Source: Balanoglossus misakiensis (taxonomy: Eukaryota > Hemichordata). From it: a DNA stretch of 64,000 bases. The stretch covers positions 7,502,001 to 7,566,000 of the forward strand of contig CM082585.2 of assembly GCA_040954595.2 (NCBI GenBank), given 5' to 3'. How positions within the stretch are numbered: position 1 is the stretch's first letter; each line of letters starts with the position of its first letter. Below are positions 24,371 through 54,483 of this stretch, in pieces. The translations under genes were made by a program, and so were the position numbers. Below the pieces are notes generated by a model. That model saw only the letters and a program-made list of their open reading frames with translations, did no database searches and had not been told where the DNA came from.

Positions 24371-24885
24371 TAGTAGACCCCCAACGTTGATCACAATCCC
24401 TGGGAAAGTACGTCAAGTACGTTTTTGATATTATTGCGCGTGAGATCAAAACATATACATTCGGGCAAAACTGGACGGCCTCCATGAGATTACAGAGATA
24501 TGATGGAAGATATTGATTGAATTTATAATCTCTGGCTGTGCATATATGAGATTGTTTATTCTAGAAGTAAATTTTGAGAACTACTTTTTGAAACGCGCAA
24601 CGTTATGTACTATTAACTCTGTTGTGAATGGTATACGTTTTGACTGGAATCATTTTCATAATCTCTTTAATGTGTACACAGTTGAAGCACTCTGTATGTA
24701 TGGTGTATCGCCCGAGTTTACTGTGAGCAATATCACACGACGCATTGAAAATCGCGGATGACACACACGTAGCCGATATCACAACACCATTTTCCGTCAA
24801 AGGTTGATTTTGTCCGCGCCGACAAAGTTATACCGTGGACTGGTCTTCCCTTGCTTAACTTAACCACTTGGGACAATCACCCAAA

Positions 24886-43156
<18,271 letters not shown>

Positions 43157-43927
43157 GAGACGGCGAAAAAAAAAATAATCATTACAAATCCCTTCAAAAA
43201 ATTTTGCCAGAAGATTTCTCAACGCGTTTTTTTTATCTAACCATATCCATGATTAGAGAAGGTTGGCAACTCCATATCATCAAATAGTATCAGTTCTGTC
43301 CGTCAAATCCAGAATTTTTAACTACACTTTCAGTGTCGGACATTTTTTTAAGGTTTTATAAAAATAAATTTTGAGGCAAGTCTTTTTGTAATCATGATTA
43401 TCCAGAGTACAGTGACATAGAAATGTCCAAAATAAATTTTAGAAAAAAAACATTAAAAATGACTTCAATATATTTTTGACAGACCAGTTACATTTGAAGA
43501 TAGAAAGCATTTGCTAACCTTTGCTAATCTTTGGTGATCAATAAAACAAGGCTGATGTCATAGCGTTGATTCCGTCTTCCAAATATACTATGATCAAATT
43601 TTTACCTCAGAATGGATTTTATTATCATTATATCAGTTGTTTTCGTCTAATGTTTGAACATATTTTTAGCTTTGTCGTCTTTATTTTTTAGCCAGAATTA
43701 TTTTTTTTTTTTCAAAATGGTGGACTGGGCAGGGTCAGGGAGGTCATGTGACTTATGGCATATGATGTTGCATCTGTCTTGGGTTTTATCTATCCAGCTG
43801 TCTTAACCATCAGCATAAATTTGTGGGGGGAATTCCAACCCTAGGGAGGTCAAAGGTCGCAGTATGGTTTGTCTGGGGTATATATACTTTCTGTGTTGAA
43901 AACTATATGCAAAGTTGATTCAATAAA
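43157..43927 (+). terminator. YAP 3' UTR with candidate polyadenylation signals
   Basis: AATAAA occurs at 43363-43368, 43431-43436, 43540-43545 and 43922-43927, all in AT-rich sequence directly after the YAP stop codon. Which one is used cannot be decided here. The 43540 and 43922 signals would give leaders of about 0.4 and 0.8 kb. Confidence 0.55.
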
Positions 43928-45885
43928 CTATGCAAAAATGATGAAATACGTTATTTCCTTTTCCGAAATGCTCTCATAAGAATGGTAATTTTCTGTCGAT
44001 TTATGTGTTCTTTCGTTTAGTAATCCAATCTTTTCAGTAATTGATTTTCCTATCCCGTGAAATCATTTTCCGGCCTTGATTAGGTTACATTGTTACCACT
44101 TTGCTGTGTGTTGTTGCATGCAAATTAATAGCCGCCAAGCGTAGACAATTATGCAAAGTTATTGCTGAAAGGAAAACAGCCTTGGATTCAGATTGTGATG
44201 GCTGTGAATATCCTGAGAACACTAAAAATCTGAATCATAAAATTAAAAGGGTTGCAGAGACAGCTGGTCAGATGAACACAGGAGCTTTGCAATATGTCAC
44301 GGTGTATAATGTGTATATGTGACTTTGTAGATAAATAATTTTTTATAGATATTTTCCATTTTAGCCAAATGCAAGCAATATTAATTAATAATTTGTGTTA
44401 ATTAAAAAGGACCAAAACATTCCCCATTTATAGTCTCCAAATCTCAAGAAAAAAAGTGGAGAATTCTGATAAATATGATATGCAAATTATCGTCCACATT
44501 GTGCCTTAAAATTTGTGTCTCCACTGCCAGATAATATTGAAAGCCACTTCAAAAAAAGTACTTTCATAGAGATTTCTCCATTTTGTCAATTCTTTCCCTC
44601 CCCTGAAGAAAAACAATTAGTCACAATTTGGGGAAAACATTTTTTGCCAGTGCTAGTGGTCCGTTATCAAACCAAGGACTAACGTGCCTTTGAATTTTAA
44701 TAAGTAATAACTTAGCAAAGCTTATCACAGATTGCACAGAGCAATCGGGTGAGTCACCATATTTTTCTACCAATACAATGTTTATCAATTATCTCACGAT
44801 ATCATTCATGTATGCGGGGAAAAAAATCCTGACATATTGAAAGATATGATGGTGAGACTATATATCTTGTACAGTGAAATTATTCGAGGGGTCAGAGGTC
44901 GTGGAAGGCAGCCAATCACAGCAGAGCATGCTGCTTAAAGAGTTGCATGCTGGGAGTGAACGTTTCTGTGTAATTAAAATCAAACTCAATTGGTTGAATT
45001 TGATGAGATGAACACCCTGAAAATATGGGGGCATACTCTTAAAGGAGTACAATCATCTCTAATTTACATATGCCCGTACATGGTCAAAATGTCTTCGAAT
45101 GACCGTCTGTGATTGGCTGGACGCCAGCTTTCCACGGAAATGGTGGTTAAATTTGCATCTACCTTTTATAAAAAATGTATAGGACAATCTGCAGACAAAG
45201 CTTCAGTAGGCCATGTCTGGGTGACTGTTGCTAAAACGCAACCAGTGAGGGAGAAAGGAAAAGCTTATAGATTAATGCAACAAGTAGAATTCAGTGCAGG
45301 TCACGTTGCCTTTTAACATGTGCAGAATTTTTGTGTTTCTCCCCTTGGAATCTTGAAGTTCAGTTTATTGACAGCTTTTAACCTGTAATTTGTACTTTCT
45401 AAAACTTGAATTTTTTTTGTTTCATGATGTATAAGTTGCTGCATCTACTCTTTTCGCCTCCCAGGTTGATATGAATAATCAATTTCACTGTTTCTCTGTG
45501 TGTTGGTTTAATTCGGTCGTTTGCACAGCGTAAAGAAGGGACTTTTTTTCTCTCGAACATATGGTAAACTGTCATAGCCAGGCAAGGTGCCAGGCCAAGA
45601 TGGAGACCAGCTTTATGCTGACTACTTGGCTATAATTGGACGAGTCAAATTAAATCTCCGAGTTGGTCCGTCATTGGAAGGTCAGTGTTCTCAACTAACC
45701 ACTTGGTCTGATATTTGATCTGCCCTGGTATCTGGCAGGCTGCTAGCAGGCAGCCCGAGCAGAAAACCTTCCAAAGGCCGACCGCGTCACTTTTATAATG
45801 GTTGCTATCTTCGTTTTTTTTAATCACTCGGGCGGACAGCCGTGCCAAGCCCAAGGCCTCTTCCGAAAAGTTGTTATTGGGGTTT

Positions 45886-45893
45886 TGACGTCA
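45886..45893. promoter_or_regulatory. Perfect CRE (TGACGTCA)
   Basis: A full palindromic CREB/ATF site lies between YAP and the acyltransferase pair, far from any identified start. Motif only. Confidence 0.25.
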
Positions 45894-46720
45894 ATTGATC
45901 GGTTATCGTTTTTTATTCGAGTCGCGGAACGTCATCGCGGTCTTGGCAGCGAGTCAGGGCGTCCAAGTGTGTTATTAAACGGCCGAGGAAGAACCGAAGG
46001 ACTTCTCGTAGTTGACCTCGTGGGGTCACCCTTTGTGCACCCGCAGGGCTTATAAAACAATATGACTTCTATATCAACTCTCCTAAGAACCCCTGCTTCT
46101 CTGATCGTAGAGAAAAACAGCTGTTGTAGCCTTCATTGGTTTAAAATGCTTATCTGTCAGAGAAACTGGTGGTGGACTGTGTTTTTCTGCGGCTAGGCTG
46201 GAAAGAGCATGGTGTATTAAGTGTTACGAGTCCTGCTGAAAATGTAGATACTTACGATCACTTGTTGATAAGTGATAAATAATAACCAGTGAAATCATCG
46301 AGAATGTTAGTCCTGACCTGAAAAGCTCTGCCCGTAATTTTTTTGCCAGTTTCTAAATCCAAACTCATCAAACCCTCAAGTCTGACAGGAAAAAAGAGTT
46401 CGGAATATCTTGTTTCCAAATCGAGAATCTGCACATTAATAAGAGAAGTTTCACCGAAGTCACGTCGCCATGCTTTATTTTCGTCGTGTGGAAGGTGGTG
46501 CTATCAGTGGCTCGATGAGTTTCCATGTTTTTTGTCAAGTGTTTTTCACCATGAAGTGATGTACAAAGGGTGATTGGCTCCACCCTGGTTGAAGTTCACT
46601 GAGCACCCACAGACACTCTCGGCCCAAGCATACGCACGTACATGCATGTGATATGCAGCCACAGATACCCACCTAGATCAATAGATCATACATGTGTATG
46701 TATGTACATACATAGTGTCA

Positions 46721-46852
46721 CACATACATACATACATACATACATACATACATACATACATACATACATACATACATACATACATACATACATACATACA
46801 TACATACATACATACATACATACATACATACATACATACATACATACATACA
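46721..46852. repeat. (ACAT)n microsatellite, about 33 units
   Basis: Near-perfect CATA/ACAT tetranucleotide repeats span 132 bp. Open frames reading THTY or YVCM across it on both strands are artefacts. Confidence 0.97.
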
Positions 46853-48379
46853 TTAACAGTCATTTACAAACCAAATTACCATGGTGAAAATTACAGAGAA
46901 CGATAGGACTTGTAAATTAAGGAACCAGGTTTTCAAAGCGAAATTACTTTATTTTAAGAACACAGTCAAATTGGATTTGAATTGAGAGATAAATTAATTC
47001 TGAGAGACAGAGAGGTCATAAATTCAGTCGTGATAGATTACGTGACATTTCTGTGAATAATTTGATATTGATCGTGAGTAGAGAGAGAATTACAGATAAT
47101 GTTATCGAGTCACAGTACATCTGTTAAGGTGAAAAGAAAGATATAATTGAACGGCTTCAGTTATTTTTTCATGGCTTTTGCATAACCTGTGGAATAAATA
47201 ATGTAGATTTTTATTTTGTTAACTCCAAACCACGTCCACGCTAACCAGTCTTTAGTTTCACACCAACAGAAATTATTAATCTTATTCTGGTACAGGTTTG
47301 ATTTGAATCCAGTGGATGACTTTTCACACTTGGGAAGCCATCTTCGGTTTCAGACTTTTTTATTTAATTTGCACTAAGGGGGACGTATGTAAAACTCTTG
47401 CAAGAGTGACAGGCAGGAGGCAGAGTGGTCATTTAGACTTAAGACAGGATCACAAAAATACATTCTGTTGCTTTTTGCCTCCTTCAGGAAAAACAAAACA
47501 TTTGTTACTTAATATTAGCATCAATTGCTTTCTCTTATGCATGGGAATTTTCATTGAATTTGCTGTCTGTTAAAACACCTTTATTTTTATTTTTTTGCAA
47601 CAGACTTATAATTATATTATTACCAAAGCAAATAAAACCCCATGTAATATAGATTAGGACAGCAAATTGCCAAAGACATATATGAATATGCTAATTTCAC
47701 TCAATTGTAATTTTAAAAGCATGGACATGTTTGTTGTTTTAGTTGGATTAGTTCAGTGGATTTTATATATATTTCTGTTTTTGTTTATTTTGATTTTTTT
47801 TTTTTTTTTGAATTTTAAAATTCTGGTTCATGTATGTTTCTGATGCGATACACAGTCACATGGTGTCATGGAGTTTCTCTGCAGGAAAACGAAGTTTGTA
47901 AATAAAATGAAACAGCATTCTTGTGTAAGCAGTCTACTTTTTGTAGTCATTTCTTCACTCACATATTCTTTAAGGTAGTACAAACCTTGGAGACATATTT
48001 TCAGAATATTGATAATCCTCAAAACCTCCCCATTCTTTGCTATTTTCAATTAATTTTAAATCATGCAAGGAGTCTGTTTGAACCAGACTATTCATAGGCG
48101 CGTGTCGTTCCCTCTCTAGAGGGCGCTATTTATGACTTCTGTTTTTAGCGATGACCTTTGACCTTCCTTCATTGACCCAAGAGCGACACAATCAGCTGGA
48201 AACGCGATAAATTGCGTTGAACGACAGGTTCGCTACTGAACGACCGCTTTAGATTTACCAAGCAAGTCGACGTCGCCGCGTTCGTCTCGGGTATTGGTGA
48301 TTAATTTGATTACTGAACTACGTGTAGGGTAATTTCATTCGAATTTTATCATATTGAACGACCAATCGTCATCACTGCA

Positions 48380-48735
48380 TCATCAGCTCGCTTCCGGGTT
48401 CCTTCCAGGCGGTGGGAGTTAGCCTCCGCTCTCCTGTATAGGTCGCCGTTCTCTGCTGTGGCCGAGATTCGGTGACAGCAGTTTCGTCTCGGGTTGTACC
48501 ATGAGAAAGTAAGTATATAGGTACACCGAGTGTCTGTAGTGTGTTCAACTGCATAATATCTATACCTATGTTGTTGATGTTGACATGACGACATACATGA
48601 TGTAATGTATTGAGCTTCTTTCGTTTTCAGGTGTCGAAACCCAGCTCGGCAATGGCGCTGTAGCGCGACACGATCACTGTTTTTTAATATCACTATTCCG
48701 GGTACTGTGATAAAGCAAGACACATTTTAATATCG
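48380..48735 (+). other. Possible spliced leader exons with a short ORF upstream of the acyltransferase pair
   Basis: A strong donor (GAGAAA before GTAAGTAT, GT at 48509) is followed 120 bp later by a good acceptor (TTCGTTTTCAG, exon from 48631). Joining them makes a 34-codon frame from ATG 48501 to a stop near 48730 with no recognisable homology. This may be a 5' leader with an upstream ORF, a separate non-coding transcript, or chance. Confidence 0.25.
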
Positions 48736-49439
48736 TAATGTTGCTGTTATGTAGTCCAGTACATGTACAGAAAAGACTAGCAAAGCGTATGCAACTGCAA
48801 CCGTACGTACGTGCGTGCATAATTATGCAAATTTGCAAAACCATGGTATAGGCCTATATAAGCAATAGCGATGATGCGTGCGTGACGATGCTGTAGTGCC
48901 TGTAGCAACAGCAATATGCTGGTATCTACCTGGGCCCATCGTGCTTTAATTTTAGTAACAAACGGAGGAAGTTAGTTCAAATGGTGACAGGTTATAGACA
49001 ATATTTCGCTCACTCAAACCACATCGTCGCCCGTATTTGCTATGCAGAAGTCAAATGGTTTACGTGTAATCATTATTTCGGAAGCGTTATCTTATTTTTT
49101 ACCGGTGAGTTTTCAAACCTCGACTCGTACCGATTAGATTACAGTTTGAACTGTATTGTTCACAATTCGATAAACCACTGTATAGGCCTAGTTGGGCATC
49201 TATCGCAGGAGCCAGGAGTTTATTTATTGGTATGTGTGTTACCAGCGTCGAAAAGACTTATTGTGACATGAATTATATGCCAAAATATGTTCATTAGAAT
49301 CAATTTTATCAACCTTATCTCGCCGAGATTTATTCAAATATCAGTACTAGATATGGATCTTGCGCAATGTACACAAATAATCTGTACCAGTTGCATAGAG
49401 GTATTAATAAGGCCAGGTCATGGAATAAAGTATGTCGAC

Positions 49440-49507
49440 AATTAGACTAAAGGTCGACTTTGGCGTGTTGCGCTCTCTCTCGAAACTTAACCGGGCGGGC
49501 GAATCGG
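49440..49507 (+). other. Candidate 5' UTR exon of the first acyltransferase
   Basis: The sequence before GT 49508 (AATCGG then GTGAGTAAG) is a near-consensus donor in a GC-richer patch. The first coding exon of the acyltransferase has a pyrimidine-CAG acceptor only 9 nt before its ATG (exon from 50123). A non-coding first exon is therefore likely, and this is the nearest good donor. The left end is arbitrary. Confidence 0.3.
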
Positions 49508-50131
49508 GTGAGTAAGCTAGCGATATTTCTAGCTCTGTTGTCTGCACGCCAGGCTTAAGAAAATAGACAGAAGATCGGCGAAGGAGGTGAAATCGCGTGT
49601 CGGAAAGTATCGGCCGTCGCCGATGGTCGTAAACCGAACTTTTCGCAATAACACTGTAGCTGTCCCCTAAAAATATTTGACCGCGTTTGGAGTTACGAAA
49701 AAATTTGACCCAGCAGGTTCATATGAGTGAGAGAACTTTTTTGAACCCAGAGTTTTCATACCGTACTGACAACAGTTCGTATCAAACTTGAGATTTAGGG
49801 TACCTTTAACTGTTGATTAATCATTCAATGTTCAAATGTTTTACCGTAATGTCTCGTTGAATTCAGGTTTCGAGTCGATGTTCAGTTGTTTACGAACTCT
49901 TTTCCAAATGGCGACCTTTGTTCCCCATCGGTATAGTGTATAGGCGCATTCTACTTTAAGTGTGTCGGGCAACGGTTGGAGAGCGTAATAAAATTCGTCG
50001 CTTGCATTTTCCGTTTCTTTTTTATGCTGTATATGATGGTTTTGAAGCCTCTAGTCAGGTATCATTGGAGTAACAGTTTTCTCGATTTTTAATACCGACC
50101 GTACATCTCTCTTGCCCTGCAGACGTCCACG

Positions 50132-50624
50132 ATGACCCGGATCCTGGGCATCGACTTCGCGCCGTTGGGGGTGCCCTTGCACCGGCGGCTGGAGACGCTG
50201 GCGGCCGCCGATTACGTCTTCAGCTTCGTCGTCCTGAGCACGCTCACCTGCGTGCTGGTGCTGTACCTCCTGTTCGCCACCTCCTACTACTGGCTGGCCC
50301 TGCTCTACCTCACCTGGCTGGCCGTGGACTGGCGCACGCCCAGCCGGGGAGGCCGGCGGGCGTCCTGGTTCCGCCACTGGTGGTTGTGGAAGTACTTCGC
50401 CAGCTATTTCCCGATGAAGCTGATAAAGACGTGCGAGCTGGACCCCAAGAACAACTACATATTCGCGTACCACCCGCACGGCATCCTAGCGATAGGCGGG
50501 TTCGCCCATTTCGGGACGGAGGGCACGCATTTTAGTAAACTGTTCCCGGGAATCAAGCCCTATCTCTTGGTTATGAAGATTATGTTGGCTTTACCTATTG
50601 TGCACGATTACTACATGTTAGCGG
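50132..50624 (+). CDS. Acyltransferase A exon 1
   Basis: The exon opens at ATG 50132, 9 nt after a CCCTGCAG acceptor, and ends GCG-G before GTAAGT. It encodes residues 1-164 plus one base: the membrane hairpin, RGGRR, YHPHG and FPGI. Its sequence aligns residue for residue with exon 1 of the downstream paralogue, including the start MxxxLG(I/V)(D/E)FAPL. Confidence 0.93.
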
Positions 50625-51833
50625 GTAAGTAAGCGCATGTGAGCAACATTATCGGTAAACGAAATATTACGGGTCAGGTTTACAGTCCTAGTTCAACCAC
50701 CAGAGGTTACAGGTCAGTGTTTACCAAAAATTAAAGGCCGTTTTCTCGATCCCAGGGCAGAACAATGAAGGCAAATAAGAAATCCTGTGTGTTAATAGCA
50801 CGTAACTGTTTACTGGAAAGAAAAGATTTGACCCACTGTTGAGAAGGGCCTTTAAACTTGATTTTTCTGAAATGGAAACTGCATGATAGGGTGCTGCGAC
50901 GTGAGCAAAGGCAGTATTCACCACATCCTTGAGGAGAACGGCAAGGGAAACGCAGCCATCATTTTGGTCGGCGGAGCCAAAGAATCGCTGGAGTCCGCAC
51001 CTGGCCAATGCAAAGTGCTTCTCAAGAACAGGAAAGGTTTTTGCAAGATGGCACTTACGCATGGGTAAGTTCCCCCCCTCCCCACGGCGTTCAGTCTGTG
51101 TATTTTTTGTACAAGTGACTGTTTTTTCTTGTAACCTGTTCTCTTCATCAACCCTACGTTTATCCATTCAGTGAAACCATGTCCTACTGAAATCTTGACG
51201 TACAACATATGTGTACACCCATTTCCCTGCAGTGCCCATCTAGTGCCCGTGTACTCCTTTGGCGAGGAGGAACTCTACACGCAAGTGGACAATCCCGAAG
51301 GTTCCACGGTCAGGAAGATACAGAACACGCTGCAGAGTTGGATGGGATTTGCCATTCCTTTCTTCCATGGGCGTGGAATTTTCAACTACAATTTTGGACT
51401 CCTGCCTCACAGGCGAGCCATCAACACTTTTGGTAAGTTTACCGGAACCGCGCACATCCCTTGCACTGAATGATACATTGAGGGGCGAGGGCGTGGTGGG
51501 ACCAGACCAGAAAAATGTTGAAACACATGTGCGTCGTCTGCTATCATTGGTACATGTCCGAACCAGAATCACTAGAATCTCTTCCGAATTATGTGTGTTA
51601 GGATCGGCCGCTTCTTTTATCTCGTTCAGAATGATGAAACGTCACTTATCACTAAGTTTGATCATCTTTGCTTTGCAGTGGGCGCTCCGATCCCGGTAGA
51701 GAAGGTTCCGGAACCGACCCAGGAAGAGTTGGACTCACTGCATCGCCTGTACATTGAGAGACTCAAAGCCCTCTTCGACGAGCACAAGGTCAAGTTCCCA
51801 GAATACGCTACCAAAGAGATCATCTTCATCTAA
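50132..51833 (+). CDS. DGAT2/MOGAT-family acyltransferase A, complete four-exon gene
   Basis: Coding exons are 50132-50624, 50890-51064, 51233-51432 and 51679-51833 (phases 1, 2, 1), 1,023 nt and 340 residues. The family transfers acyl groups from acyl-CoA to mono- or diacylglycerol at the ER and lipid droplets. Visible features are an N-terminal hydrophobic hairpin at about 28-67, TPSRGGRR at 69-76, the catalytic-type YHPHG at 113-117, FPGI at 138-141, GGAKESL and RKGF in exon 2, and LVPVYSFGEEELY with FHGRG in exon 3. NPEGS and FNYNFGL lean towards the MOGAT side of the family, but the substrate cannot be assigned. The length is normal. The exon 2 acceptor (GCATGATAG) has a poor pyrimidine tract but is the one that restores frame and length. 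It is a tandem paralogue of the next gene. Confidence 0.93.
50890..51064 (+). CDS. Acyltransferase A exon 2
   Basis: Exon 2 has 175 nt. The spare G plus GG makes Gly165, followed by a CCDVSK segment, GGAKESL and RKGFCKMALTHG. The donor is GTAAGT in phase 2. The exon length equals that of the paralogue exactly. Confidence 0.88.
51233..51432 (+). CDS. Acyltransferase A exon 3
   Basis: Exon 3 has 200 nt from a CCCTGCAG acceptor to GTAAGT. It encodes the AHLVPVYSFGEEELY, NPEGS, FHGRG and NFGLLP blocks that are strongly conserved in the DGAT2 family. Confidence 0.93.
51679..51833 (+). CDS. Acyltransferase A exon 4
   Basis: Exon 4 has 155 nt from a TTTGCAG acceptor to TAA. It begins VGAPIPVEK and carries the PTQEELDSLH and LFDEHKVKF blocks that end family members. 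Confidence 0.94.
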
Positions 51834-53962
51834 ATTACGAAGTGCGCCACGTGGCCTGAATTACTGAAGTACCACGACAATCGTCGCTGAGGGCGTTTCT
51901 GTTTAGAATCGCTGAAGGTTCCGGGAAGTTTGAAGACTTGATTCTTTTCCGTTTCTGTCGATTCGGTTGCAATCAAAGGTTTCCAGGTATCTGTGATTAG
52001 ACAGGGGCACAATTCGACGTTTTTAATGCAAATTCTAAATGGGGACAAAGTACAGGCAACGAAACCGAGGAAAAGCTTTTTAAATCAATGGACAAATAAT
52101 CCGCATATGTTGTGAATCATTTTCTTACTCTCAGGGTGAATGAGAATTCGGATAGTCCATTCTCGCATTTCCTTTTAGTACTTCCATGAAAGTTTTGTTT
52201 TAATCTTAATGTTTAGCGCGTGTAATTGTGCCTGCGCGCGTACGTATGTGTGTGTGTGTGCGAGAGATAGAGAATATTCCTTCACCACGTGTCAGCTTCT
52301 TCGTTCTTCGCGTGTTCGTTTGTCACGTGCAATGACAGGGGGTGCTGCTCCTTCACTGTTTTATCACTTGTCCACTGGCAGCTCTGACCCCCCCCCCCCC
52401 TGCCCATTTTACAAAGGCTGCATTCGTATGTACATGTAATCGGATTATTCCTTCCTTACAAACTGGTGTATGAACCAGATCTGCCTCGTCACTCTCAGGA
52501 TAAGGGCGTCTCATGCTGCACTTGAAATTACGCCATTACAATGTTTAACACGCGGGACGCAAGGCATAGGCAGTTGTCATGAATAGTTGTATGCAAATTC
52601 ATGCATTTATGAATAGTAATTTGAATATCATTTACATGTCATTAATCAATGGCAGATCAACTTGCAGTCGCCACGAAAGTATTCCTCTATAGAATTTTGT
52701 ACCCAAGATATTACTAGTAGAAAGCGATATTGCAACAAAACTATTCACCGGTAATTTATCACAAATCGACGACAGAGAACCGCATCTGCGAAGAACATTA
52801 TTTGTATATAATTTCGGCAATAAACATATACCATGACAATATCACTTCTTGTATACTCCATTCGTTATACCCAGGCATTTACAACATTTCTGAGGGCAAA
52901 ATCATTTGACAATTTTGTCGCGTGAATAATTATCTCGGGTATGAATGCAAACGTAACACGTGATTGTGACCTTGAACTTAATCACGTGACCACAAGAAGC
53001 TACGCCCCCGGATGAGGGCGCTCCCAATGCGATATCTTGAGCCAGAATTACGCAGACGTGTCTTGATAGTGATGCAGAGAATGTATTAGTTTTTGGTGAA
53101 ATGTAACTCGCCATATAATATACAAATATGTGGGGGTTTTTTTGTTGAAGGAAGGATTGATGGGATGGCAATGCATATAGTACAGTACTATCCACATGCC
53201 CTTGGCGTTTGACCTTGGTGATGACAATACCTATTTTGACACAGAAGAATTGAATGCAATTCCTTGTGTGTGTATTTCGGTCAAGGACGTTGCCACGGAA
53301 TTAGTTGACCTTAGGAAAACAGAGGCTGACGGGTATAATAGGCAGCTGAACGCAAGTCTACGTGAAATTTGACCGCGCATTGTTCGACGGGGAGTGGGTA
53401 CAGATTCGAACAAGATAGGAAACGTCTTAAAGTTGGCTAAGAAACGTTTGTATTGACAAATTACCAGGTTTGTATCCCTGAGAGGGGGGGGGGCAGACAG
53501 ACAGAGAGACATTATTGTGTTTATTATTTTATGATTATATGTACCTAGTATTGACCGTACCGAAAGTGTTTATAAGCATGACCTATGCCGGTCACGAACA
53601 GATTTATTTTCACTGCGCATGTGCAAATCTGGACCGACCTGCACGCGAAGTTTATTAACCCGCACTTGAATTATGTGACATTTATCTGATATTATCAAAA
53701 GGGCGTTCACATGCATTGTAACCCTCGTTAGTGAGCTCGAAGGTTATACTGTTCTACTTATTGCGGAGAACGACTGAACCATGTGAACCGCTTTGGTATA
53801 TTGTGACGTGGGTTAAATTCGACAACTTTCATGGGCTATAACCCATGTGTGCACATGTGTGCTCATTTCGCAGATTATCTATGTTATTTACCCCACATAT
53901 TATATAACTGCACAATCGTCGTTCTGTAAGCTTTAATCTGTCCCGGGTTCACTGATTTTCAG
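51834..53962 (+). other. Spacer between the two acyltransferase genes (2.1 kb)
   Basis: It holds the 3' UTR of gene A and the promoter or leader of gene B. AATAAA at 52819-52824 is the clearest polyadenylation signal. A C13 run lies at 52388-52400 and a short GAGA/TG patch near 52245. No coding exon is seen. The sequence just before gene B ends in a GATTTTCAG acceptor, suggesting a non-coding first exon somewhere in this spacer. Confidence 0.6.
52819..52824 (+). terminator. Candidate polyadenylation signal of acyltransferase A
   Basis: AATAAA lies about 1 kb downstream of the stop codon in AT-rich sequence. Confidence 0.4.
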
Positions 53963-53990
53963 GCTGTTGTCCAACCGCAAGTGTGCAATC

Positions 53991-54483
53991 ATGGTCAAAC
54001 TGCTCGGCGTTGAGTTCGCGCCTCTCAGCGTTCCGTTGCACCGACGCCTGCAAACCCTGGCCGTCTTGAAGTACACGTCCATGTTCCTTGCGCAGGGTTT
54101 CGGCTGTCTGTTCCTCAGCGTCTACGTTCTCCTCTTCACCAGATACTACTGGTTCGTGCTCCTCTACCTCGCCTGGCTGTACTACGACTGGAACACGCCC
54201 GCCCGCGGCGGACGCAGGCTCGACTCCGCCCGCCGCTGGAAGGTATGGGACTACTTTCGCGACTACTTCCCCGTGACGCTCGTCAAGACGGCCGAGTTGG
54301 ACCCCCGGCACAACTACATCCTGGGATTCCACCCGCACGGCATTATGACCCACGGAGGCTTCTGCAACTTCGCCACCGAAGCGACGGGATTCAGCAAGAC
54401 ATTCCCCGGTATCACTCCGTATCTGATAACGCTGCAAGGACAATTTTGGTTCCCGTTTCACCGGGATTACATAATGCTAGCCG
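53991..54483 (+). CDS. Acyltransferase B exon 1
   Basis: The exon starts 28 nt after a GATTTTCAG acceptor and ends GCC-G before GTACTT. It encodes the membrane hairpin, RGGRR, FHPHG and FPGI. The coding sequence is notably GC-rich beside AT-rich flanks. Confidence 0.92.

Larger units (their letters stand above)
19047..24885. other. Divergent intergenic region between the giant matrix-type gene and YAP (5.8 kb)
   Basis: The two start codons face away from each other across this interval, so both promoters and 5' leaders must lie here or include upstream exons. No coding exon is supported. It contains a strong foldback at 19921-19993, a TGG/TGA microsatellite at 21181-21263, a second foldback at 23645-23691 and a perfect CRE palindrome at 24359-24370. 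A 188-codon frame on the minus strand (22654-22088) begins at TTG and shows no recognisable domain. Transcription starts cannot be placed. Confidence 0.6.
43928..50122 (+). other. Intergenic region between YAP and the first acyltransferase
   Basis: No protein-coding exon is supported. It contains an ACAT microsatellite at 46721-46852, a perfect TGACGTCA at 45886-45893 and a copy of a 22-bp dispersed sequence at 47677-47698. Its right part (about 48380-49510) has candidate spliced leader exons for the downstream gene. Confidence 0.6.

Noticed and set aside
24868-24885. Upstream start for YAP giving six extra residues
   Set aside because: It uses TTG. The ATG at 24886 gives the family N-terminus MDP with a good start context.
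44880-45320. Possible SINE or MITE-like segment downstream of YAP
   Set aside because: Its composition looked repeat-like, but no terminal repeats, target duplications, RNA polymerase III boxes or second copy in the window could be shown.
46642-46906. Frames reading THTY or YVCM
   Set aside because: They are translations of the ACAT microsatellite.
50051-54461. Long minus-strand frames opposite both acyltransferase first exons
   Set aside because: They are antisense shadows of GC-rich coding exons and show no family features.
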